Origin: JAEUKQ01 sp044227605
GTDB lineage: Bacteria > Pseudomonadota > Alphaproteobacteria > JAEUKQ01
Direction: 5' to 3'
Assembly (NCBI GenBank): GCA_044227605.1
Contig: JBGAWJ010000048.1
Span: 1-10,845, forward strand
DNA length: 10,845 nucleotides
Both the position numbers and the translations under genes were made by a program. This document shows positions 6,553-10,845 of the stretch, piece after piece. The notes below the pieces were generated by a model, which did no database searches, was not told where the DNA came from, and saw only the letters and a program-made list of their open reading frames with translations. Every line of letters starts with the position of its first letter. The first letter of the stretch is position 1.

Positions 6553-6935
6553 TAGAAATCCCCCCCTTCCGCTAACAAATGGAACCCTTCCGAATTATGG
6601 GTAGAGGCGCGCAAACTATGGTTGGGTGGCAGCATGAGGCCACCGGCAAAAATTACCAATTCCCGGAAAGCCTTGACACTGGCACTTGGGATCACGGGGG
6701 TTACGGATATTTCCTCAAGCAGCCTTGCCCGCACCCCATCATGGATGAACAGCCGCACCATGCCCGCTGTGGTGCCCGTGGTTGCGGTAACGCGCAACCG
6801 CTCCAGTCGCGATCCGTTTGAGCCTGCGGTAAAAACAGTTTCCATGTAGCCGCTGCCATCGCGGGCAGTGTTGCCGAAAATCAGGGCCGCGCTGGATTGA
6901 CGGGGTTTGTTTGCAAATTCTGGTTTTGTAGCCAT
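6552..6935 (-). CDS. conserved phage tail-region protein (small beta-rich)
   Basis: A 127-residue protein typical of alphaproteobacterial phages and prophages: MATKPEFANKPRQS, then ARDGSG, FTAGSNGSRLERLRVTATTG, VRLFIHDG and the C-terminal LPPNHSLRASTHNSEGFHLLAEGGDF pattern (key parts ASTHNSEGF and AEGGDF). I recognise the family as a recurring small protein coded among tail genes, between a fibre base protein and an adhesin, but know of no proven biochemical role. Alternating hydrophobic residues suggest a beta-sandwich. A GGAGA ribosome site lies eight bases before the ATG. Its stop codon overlaps the start of the glycine-rich gene by one base, so the two are made together. It starts 36 bases after the fibre gene ends. 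Confidence 0.72.
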   Translation of the reverse strand: MATKPEFANKPRQSSAALIFGNTARDGSGYMETVFTAGSNGSRLERLRVTATTGTTAGMVRLFIHDGVRARLLEEISVTPVIPSASVKAFRELVIFAGGLMLPPNHSLRASTHNSEGFHLLAEGGDF

Positions 6936-6971
6936 GTTATATTCTCCGATTAAGGGTTAAAATACAGGGGA

Positions 6972-7586
6972 TTAAAGAAAGGATTGCTGCTGGTAAATGT
7001 GGACACCAACCGCTTCCAGATTATCCAGGGCATCTATGGCAGTTATGGCGCCCGTGCCGCCTTGGTTAATCGATAATGGCAGGCCAACCGCCCCCAAACT
7101 GCCAATATCAGCCACCTCAATAGCGGTGCCGGTGGCGTTCCAGCGCCAAAACTTGCCTGCCCCCGGTTCAGGAATGGTAATGCCCGATAAGGGTGAGGAT
7201 ACGGGCAAGGTAAGAGAGCGGCCTAAGATTTCCGCCAGTTCCTGGGTGATGACGGTGAGGCGGTCAAGCGCCCGTTCATGGGTTTCAGCGGGAAAAGGAT
7301 CATTGGGCGTATAATCCACCAATTGGGTGCGCGCTGTATCGCGCCGCACGGTGATGGTGACACCCGCCGCCGGTGGTTGGTTGGATGTTAGGGTACCAAT
7401 GGCGCCATTACCGCCAGCCACGGCGTAATCAGCCCCCAAAACCTTGCGGATTTCCTTGGAGCTGATGGTATCCCGTTCAATCACCTCGATTTCATCGGCA
7501 TCAAAGAAAACAAAGGGGATGGCAAAATTGCGGGTCATGCCATCGCCTCTATAAGCAATGCGGCTGATCATGGTGTTGATAGTCAT
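6972..7586 (-). CDS. tail-fibre protein with T7-type N-terminal domain
   Basis: A 204-residue protein. Its first 120 residues follow the T7 gp17 N-terminal domain, which attaches the fibre to the tail: YRGDGMTRNFAIPFVFFDADEIEV, a DYAVAGGNG turn, VTITVRRDTARTQLVDYTPNDPFPAETHERALDRL (key part TPNDPFPAETHERALD). The remainder has a proline/glycine stretch and a GGTGAITAIDALDNL segment like that in many fibres before the distal part. It is far shorter than T7 gp17 (about 550), so the receptor-binding role probably passes to the adhesin-like gene downstream. The ATG at 7586 is chosen because AAGGAG lies seven bases upstream and the open frame further upstream runs through a terminator hairpin. Confidence 0.82.
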   Translation of the reverse strand: MTINTMISRIAYRGDGMTRNFAIPFVFFDADEIEVIERDTISSKEIRKVLGADYAVAGGNGAIGTLTSNQPPAAGVTITVRRDTARTQLVDYTPNDPFPAETHERALDRLTVITQELAEILGRSLTLPVSSPLSGITIPEPGAGKFWRWNATGTAIEVADIGSLGAVGLPLSINQGGTGAITAIDALDNLEAVGVHIYQQQSFL

Positions 7587-7603
7587 GGCTAACTCCTTTT
7601 CTG

Positions 7604-7635
7604 AAAATAAAAAAACCCGCCAGAATTGGCGGGTT
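7604..7635 (-). terminator. intrinsic terminator directly upstream of the tail-fibre gene
   Basis: On the minus strand AACCCGCC-AATTCT-GGCGGGTT (7635-7614) is followed by a T-rich run to 7604. The stem has six G-C pairs plus two A-T pairs. The fibre gene's ribosome site begins only a few bases later and its ATG is at 7586, leaving no room for a promoter between them. Confidence 0.85.
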
Positions 7636-7773
7636 GGTAACATATAGATTTTCTTGGTTAAAATAGGTTGGGGTTGCAAGGTTGCAGAAAGCGCTAAAAA
7701 CCCCGCTTACTCTTGAGAATCAACAAAATTTTGATGAAATGACGTTGTAGATTAACGGATCAACCGCCAGCAA

Positions 7774-8103
7774 TTACAGCGATGAATCCTCGTCAACCAA
7801 GGTGCGCTGGCGGCGTTTCTCGGTCAATTTAGAGAAAATCCGGGCCACAAAAGTCATGATCGCCCCTGCCACTACATAAGCAAGAACGCGTGTAATCATT
7901 TGTCTTGTGGTTACCTCAACCAACACGGCACCCGTTCGGCCCTGGATTAGCCGTTCCACCACAAAACACAAGACCCAAAGACCTGCGGAAATTAACTGGG
8001 CCGAAATCCAATTCCTGCATAAAATGGCCGCAATACCGGAGCCAAGAGCTGCGAAGGATACCGAGAACACCCCCACCATAATCCACCAAACTTCCAGCAA
8101 CAT
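7774..8103 (-). CDS. small membrane protein with three predicted segments, function unknown
   Basis: A 109-residue protein beginning MLLEVWWIMVGVF with an AAGGAG ribosome site seven bases before the ATG at 8103; a TTG one codon upstream is a less likely start. Hydrophobic stretches at about 5-28, 32-52 and 70-92 suggest three membrane passes, followed by a basic then acidic tail (KLTEKRRQRTLVDEDSSL). I do not recognise the family. It has the size of a phage holin or small accessory membrane protein and lies directly upstream of the tail-fibre gene on the same strand, but a strong terminator at 7604-7635 separates the two, so membership of the phage module is uncertain. Confidence 0.55.
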   Translation of the reverse strand: MLLEVWWIMVGVFSVSFAALGSGIAAILCRNWISAQLISAGLWVLCFVVERLIQGRTGAVLVEVTTRQMITRVLAYVVAGAIMTFVARIFSKLTEKRRQRTLVDEDSSL

Positions 8104-8162
8104 CAAGCTCTCCTTAACCCAAAATAAGTGCTAAATCTGTCAATAGATGCCTTGAAAGGCCA

Positions 8163-8220
8163 TACAAAAAACAAGGCTGGCAAAATAAGCCGTTTCAGCA
8201 AAAAGATTTATTTTACCAGC
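8163..8220 (-). terminator. long inverted repeat with T-rich tail, terminator-like
   Basis: GCTGGCAAAATAA (8176-8188) and TTATTTTACCAGC (8208-8220) pair over 13 bases with one mismatch and a 19-base loop. On the minus strand the stem is followed by CTTGTTTTTTG, so it could end transcripts from the lysozyme-inhibitor-like gene. The AT-rich upper stem and large loop make an operator or attenuator possible alternatives. Confidence 0.45.
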
Positions 8221-8228
8221 TTATATTA

Positions 8229-8257
8229 TTTGTATCTGGTTTTTAAGCTGTTGTAAA
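8229..8257 (-). promoter_or_regulatory. possible promoter on the minus strand
   Basis: TTTACA (8257-8252) and TACAAA (8234-8229) are spaced by 17 bases, with AT-rich sequence following. It would drive the 8103 gene but would have to read through the inverted repeat at 8176-8220, so it may be an attenuated promoter or chance. Confidence 0.22.
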
Positions 8258-8413
8258 CAGGCGGCATGTTAAGGCTAATTGGGGATTAAATGCTAATCCA
8301 TTTTTACAAACCTTATCGCCACAATCATACAGCTATTTCCCAACAGGTCAAATAACCAAAATCATTGACCAGCGGGCAACATGTTGATCAAGCCGTCAAA
8401 ACCCTTTGACACC

Positions 8414-8890
8414 CTACAAATCCCCCTGATGCACAGTTAAAAAACGCTTCAGCACACCACTGGCATCGCCCTCAAGACCGCCGCCGCAACCGGTAAACAG
8501 ATCGCCATCATTCATTTCAATCGCCTGTTCATCGCCTTGCCAATAAAAAGTTAGATGCTGCTCATGATTGATTTCTTCGATTGGTTGATGGTCAGGCGGA
8601 TAATCAGGATAAAAATGACGAACCCAAACCAATGACTGCTGGCAGATGGCCGCTTGTTTCTCGTCCAAATCATATAAAATAGCATGGCCATATTGGCATC
8701 CATGCAGGCTGCAATCATATCCTTGGATAATCAAATAATGATCAATCTGCACAACCTTGGGCACCGAATTATATTTGGAAAAGATTTGCTGATCCGGGTC
8801 AAAACCCACCAATTTTAAAAAAGGCAATAAATCGGGGTGATGATAGATATCCACGCCCGTCAGCTGCGTGGTGGTAACTGACCAATCCAC
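8414..8890 (-). CDS. Ivy-type lysozyme-inhibitor-like protein (body)
   Basis: Read from a GTG this gives 158 residues. The centre, VVQIDHYLIIQGYDCSLHGC then QYGHAILYD, resembles inhibitor-of-vertebrate-lysozyme (Ivy) proteins, in which a Cys-X-X-His-X-Cys loop (CKPHDC in E. coli) is inserted in the lysozyme active site; here it is C60-S-L-H63-G-C65. Known Ivy proteins are periplasmic, disulfide-bonded and about 130 residues when mature, close to this size. Two more cysteines (83, 135) also suit an exported protein. The GTG start has no good ribosome site and no signal peptide; a clean signal peptide with a ribosome site is encoded just upstream in another frame. Assignment rests on the loop and flanking strand pattern. 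Confidence 0.6.
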   Translation of the reverse strand: MDWSVTTTQLTGVDIYHHPDLLPFLKLVGFDPDQQIFSKYNSVPKVVQIDHYLIIQGYDCSLHGCQYGHAILYDLDEKQAAICQQSLVWVRHFYPDYPPDHQPIEEINHEQHLTFYWQGDEQAIEMNDGDLFTGCGGGLEGDASGVLKRFLTVHQGDL

Positions 8891-8976
8891 TGCGTTAACG
8901 GCACCATTGGCCGTTCCGCTTGCGCGGATGACAAGGCAATCAAGGATAAAAATACGAAAGTCAGTTTTTTATACAT
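8891..8976 (-). pseudogene. signal-peptide start of the Ivy-like gene, out of frame with its body
   Basis: From the ATG at 8976 the minus strand reads MYKKLTFVFLSLIALSSAQA, a textbook Sec signal peptide with an AQA cleavage site, preceded by an AGAAGG ribosome site. In this frame translation stops at a TGA a few codons after 8890. The body of the Ivy-like protein is in the -1 frame, which is open through this stretch (ending ...TANGAVNA before the GTG). A one-base deletion after the signal peptide, or an error in the sequence, explains both parts. Confidence 0.65.
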
Positions 8977-9013
8977 CAGTTGCTTACCTTCTAGGAGTTG
9001 CTTTTCACCGCCT

Positions 9014-9032
9014 GGCCGCCGTTTAGGCAGCC
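9014..9032. repeat. GC-rich hairpin between lipoprotein and Ivy-like genes
   Basis: GGCCGCC (9014-9020) and GGCAGCC (9026-9032) form a 7-base stem with one G-T pair and a five-base loop, 25 bases after the lipoprotein stop codon. No T tract follows on either strand, so it is at best a weak or Rho-assisted terminator or an mRNA-stabilising hairpin. Confidence 0.35.
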
Positions 9033-9056
9033 AAGCGATAATAGTTAGGATAGGCC

Positions 9057-9428
9057 TTAGAAACAGCCGCTTTCATCAAACTGGGCGGGTTGGCGGCGGA
9101 CATTACCAGCCACTTCCGCGTTGAAATTGGCCTGCTGCACGATGGTGCCGACGATACCAAAAGTCACTTCGCATAGAACGCCGTGACCATTGGGTGACGG
9201 GAGGCGATAGACAAAATTTTGCGCACCCATGCCGGTGTTGCGGCTGCTGAAAGGCGCCCCAAATTTTGCCAAGATTTGTTCCTGGTTTTTACCCACCCAC
9301 GGGGTTAAATAATTGCGGTAATAGGTGGATTTGCGTTTTTCATATTGCAGCGGATCATTCTGATCACTGGCACAACCGGCCAAGGTTAACAGGCTAGCGC
9401 CCATCAGGGCCAAGATTATCTTCTTCAT
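9057..9428 (-). CDS. small lipoprotein, SmpA/OmlA-like, copy 1 (divergent)
   Basis: A 123-residue lipoprotein: leader MKKIILALMGASLLTLAGC with the lipobox cysteine at 19, followed by Ala-Ser, so no inner-membrane retention aspartate at +2. The mature part has TPWVGKNQEQILAKFGAP, a pattern of small SmpA/OmlA-like lipoproteins (WVGK...L...GxP), then a YRLPSPNG strand and a C-terminal ...DESGCF. The ATG at 9428 is preferred over an upstream TTG because AAAGGA sits six bases before it. It shares leader position, WVGK motif and final GCF with the two genes upstream but is much more diverged. Outer-membrane location is inferred; no function is known from the sequence. Confidence 0.75.
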   Translation of the reverse strand: MKKIILALMGASLLTLAGCASDQNDPLQYEKRKSTYYRNYLTPWVGKNQEQILAKFGAPFSSRNTGMGAQNFVYRLPSPNGHGVLCEVTFGIVGTIVQQANFNAEVAGNVRRQPAQFDESGCF

Positions 9429-9525
9429 TTTTATTCCTTTCAAATTCCGCCGTGGCAGGGGGGTGGGCTGCCGCTAAATGCGGGTTGGCCATTCCCACTC
9501 CTGTATCACAGATGCCTGATCATAG

Positions 9526-9610
9526 CATTTAAAAGCAGCCATCGCCATCAAAATAGGCGCGCCGCACTACACCACCGCGGATTTCAAAGGTTTCCTGGCA
9601 GAAAGATTGG
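9526..9610. repeat. 85-bp direct repeat, copy A
   Basis: Matches 9984-10068 with only two differences (9568 and 9590). It covers the last 27 codons of a lipoprotein gene and the few bases after its stop. Confidence 0.92.
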
Positions 9611-9906
9611 CTGGTATAAGTTTGGCCGCCATAACAATTATAGGGCCAGCGGTTAAAAGCACTGGGGTAACAATTGCCCGGGGTGCTGCTGGTTTCAATT
9701 TGGCTGCGGCGATAGGTTAGGTAGCGGCTGCCCTGGCTGTCATAAAAACTGCTGGGGGCGCCCAAATTGACAACCAACGCGGCCTCGGGCTTGCCCACCC
9801 ACTGGTTCAATTTGCCTACATAAACAGCCTGCATTTCCTCATAGCTTTGGCAACCGGCCAGGGCTAATAAGCCAACCCCGAACAGACCTGCAAATATTTT
9901 TTTCAT
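9529..9906 (-). CDS. small lipoprotein, tandem duplicate copy 2
   Basis: A 125-residue lipoprotein. Leader MKKIFAGLFGVGLLALAGC puts the lipobox cysteine at 19 with Gln at +2, suiting transport to the outer membrane. The mature protein begins QSYEEMQAVYVGKLNQWVGK, then PEAALVVNLGAPSSFYDSQG and SRYLTYRR, a variable cysteine-containing middle (PGNCYPSAFNRWPYNCYGG), and the conserved end QSFCQETFEIRGGVVRRAYF, DGDGCF. The WVGKPEAAL..LG.P pattern is that of SmpA/OmlA-fold lipoproteins. The ATG at 9906 is chosen for its AAAGGAG ribosome site and leader; the frame is open 24 codons further. Copy 3 lies immediately upstream and differs mostly in the middle, so the pair arose by tandem duplication. Confidence 0.78.
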   Translation of the reverse strand: MKKIFAGLFGVGLLALAGCQSYEEMQAVYVGKLNQWVGKPEAALVVNLGAPSSFYDSQGSRYLTYRRSQIETSSTPGNCYPSAFNRWPYNCYGGQTYTSQSFCQETFEIRGGVVRRAYFDGDGCF

Positions 9907-9983
9907 GATGGCTCCTTTCATCTCACGAACGGTCAATGGCAGCAATCGATCCGCAACCCACCTGATTGCTTCCGCCATTGTAC

Positions 9984-10068
9984 CATTTAAAAGCAGCCAT
10001 CGCCATCAAAATAGGCGCGCCGCACCACACCACCGCGGATTTCAAAGCTTTCCTGGCAGAAAGATTGG
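9984..10068. repeat. 85-bp direct repeat, copy B
   Basis: Second copy of the repeat at 9526-9610, offset by 458 bases, covering the 3' end of the upstream lipoprotein gene. Identity here is much higher than in the middle of the two genes. Confidence 0.92.
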
Positions 10069-10355
10069 TTGCTGATCACCTCACCGCCATAACAAAAACG
10101 GCCGAACAGGCCCATTTCACAATCGGCAGGCACGCGGGTGCTTTCCATGCGGACGCGGCGATAGGTTAAAAAGCGGCTGCCCTGGCTGTCATAAAAATTG
10201 GTGGGGGTGCCAAGGGTGGCCACTAGCGCGGCCTCAGGCTTGCCTACCCACCCATTGATTTTTTCCAGATAAACGGCCTGGCGTTCCTGATAGCTTTGGC
10301 AGGCGGCTAAAGTGATCAACATCGAACTTAACAACAAGATAATGATTTTATTCAT
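9987..10355 (-). CDS. small lipoprotein, tandem duplicate copy 3
   Basis: A 122-residue lipoprotein with leader MNKIIILLLSSMLITLAAC, lipobox cysteine at 19, Gln at +2. It parallels copy 2: QSYQERQAVYLEKINGWVGK, PEAALVATLGTPTNFYDSQG, SRFLTYRR, a different middle (VPADCEMGLFGRFCYGG) and the shared end QSFCQESFEIRGGVVRRAYF, DGDGCF. Four cysteines after the anchor imply disulfides in the envelope. The ATG at 10355 has a TAAGG ribosome site about nine bases upstream. It is divergent from the secreted protein starting at 10556, so a 200-base region between them must hold two promoters. No function can be assigned from sequence. Confidence 0.78.
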   Translation of the reverse strand: MNKIIILLLSSMLITLAACQSYQERQAVYLEKINGWVGKPEAALVATLGTPTNFYDSQGSRFLTYRRVRMESTRVPADCEMGLFGRFCYGGEVISNQSFCQESFEIRGGVVRRAYFDGDGCF

Positions 10356-10485
10356 TGATTTTGCCTTACAGCTAGAAAGTTTGAAATGACAAGACAGATT
10401 GAATAGCCATCATACCACAAACCTTCGTCTCAACATAGGGTGTGATTTTCTTCTAGCTATTGCTTTCCAACACATTTTTGCCTTA

Positions 10486-10514
10486 TTGTGGGATCAGTAT
10501 GTTTTTGGTATAAA
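10486..10514 (+). promoter_or_regulatory. possible promoter of the gene at 10556
   Basis: TTGTGG (10486-10491) and TATAAA (10509-10514) with a 17-base spacer lie about 40 bases before the start codon of the plus-strand secreted-protein gene. The -35 is a weak match. Confidence 0.35.
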
Positions 10515-10555
10515 ATTTCCGCCAATTGTAGAGCCCCTGTTGCAGGAGAATTTGA

Positions 10556-10845
10556 ATGAAGTGCCGATTACTAATAACCTTGGCCAGTATTTTTATGAGT
10601 ATTTTTGCGTCCTTTGCCTACGGCCAGGAACCGATAAAATTACAGCGGTTAGAATTTTCCTGGTCTCATCCGGCCCTGAAGGGGTATCAAGCCGATCAAT
10701 GCTATTTTCTGCCGCAGATAGCATCAAATGTTGTATTTGTGGCCTGTTCATTTTATCAAAGCAACCATGCCGCCGGCCTTCAATCATGTTTAGATTTCGG
10801 TCAATCCGCAGATATAATACCGGAATCAAGATGTATCCCAAGTGG
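10556..10845 (+). CDS. secreted cysteine-rich protein, N-terminal part, function unknown
   Basis: An ATG at 10556 with AGGAG seven bases upstream opens a frame that is still open at the window end (96 codons). It begins MKCRLLITLASIFMSIFASF and continues AYGQEP, a Sec signal peptide with probable cleavage after AYG (residue 23). The mature part has cysteines near residues 50, 64, 77 and 91 (in DQCYF, VACSF, QSCLDF, SRCIPS), so a disulfide-bonded periplasmic or secreted protein is likely. I do not recognise the family. The overlapping minus-strand open frame at 10593-10841 lacks a ribosome site and a leader and is taken as a shadow. Confidence 0.72.
   Translation, partial: MKCRLLITLASIFMSIFASFAYGQEPIKLQRLEFSWSHPALKGYQADQCYFLPQIASNVVFVACSFYQSNHAAGLQSCLDFGQSADIIPESRCIPS

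Larger units (their letters stand above)
8104..8413. other. AT-rich intergenic region upstream of the phage-side genes
   Basis: No protein gene seen. It contains a long terminator-like inverted repeat (8163-8220), a possible minus-strand promoter (8229-8257), a TTGACA on the minus strand (8143-8138) without a matching -10, and a 6-base perfect hairpin (GGATTA 8283-8288 with TAATCC 8294-8299). Confidence 0.6.

Noticed and set aside
7587..7679. Upstream extension of the tail-fibre frame
   Set aside because: It runs through a terminator hairpin; the start at 7586 has the ribosome site and matches the domain boundary.
4387..8158. TGCCTTGAAAG at 4387-4397 and 8148-8158 as possible attachment repeats
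   Set aside because: Eleven bases is short, the first copy is inside the lysis set rather than at its border, and there is no integrase or tRNA.
8281..8306. GGATTA-AATGC-TAATCC followed by T run as a plus-strand terminator
   Set aside because: No plus-strand gene lies upstream and the stem is AT-rich.
8963..8976. A-run in codons 3-4 of the Ivy-like signal peptide as a slippage site
   Set aside because: Slipping there would destroy the signal peptide; the frame change must come after it.
10593..10841. 82-codon frame on the minus strand
   Set aside because: It is antisense to the signal-peptide-bearing gene at 10556, with no ribosome site.

Overview
The window looks like a chromosomal segment of an alphaproteobacterium of moderate GC content. 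The order def-fmt-truA and the protein sequences fit that group. The clade below class level cannot be fixed from this window. A lysozyme-inhibitor-like gene and a cluster of small lipoproteins hint at a host-associated life, but that is inference.

Layout. 1-133 (minus): start of a membrane-anchored SPFH/stomatin-family gene that runs off the left edge. 134-697: a long non-coding gap holding a strongly self-complementary block (236-461), possibly a structured RNA or a small non-autonomous element. 698-2924 (plus): a housekeeping operon def-fmt-truA (N-terminal maturation, initiator-tRNA formylation, tRNA pseudouridylation), with fmt and truA overlapping. 3065-3754 (minus): a nu-class-like glutathione transferase.

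3828-7586 (minus) is a compact phage module read right to left: a T7-type tail-fibre N-terminal domain protein, a small conserved tail-region protein, a glycine-rich adhesin-like protein, a tail-region protein whose true C-terminus lies in another frame, a terminator, then a lysis set (XhlA-like holin candidate, NNPGNIR-family murein hydrolase with C-terminal membrane segments, Rz-like and Rz1-like spanins). No capsid, portal, terminase, integrase or tail-tube gene is seen, so this is a fibre-plus-lysis module, either a prophage remnant or a domesticated piece. A three-segment membrane protein (7774-8103) lies upstream of it, separated by a terminator.

8414-10355 (minus) carries secreted or lipid-anchored proteins: an Ivy-type lysozyme-inhibitor-like protein whose signal peptide is in a different frame from its body, and three related lipoproteins, two of which are a tandem duplication with a nearly identical 3' patch. 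At 10556 a signal-peptide-bearing, cysteine-rich protein starts on the plus strand and leaves the window.

Points worth most attention: two genes with an apparent -1 frame break (tail protein and Ivy-like protein), a terminator placed directly in front of the tail-fibre gene, the patchwork lipoprotein duplication, and the unexplained structured block at 236-461. No tRNA, rRNA, CRISPR array or insertion sequence was recognised.
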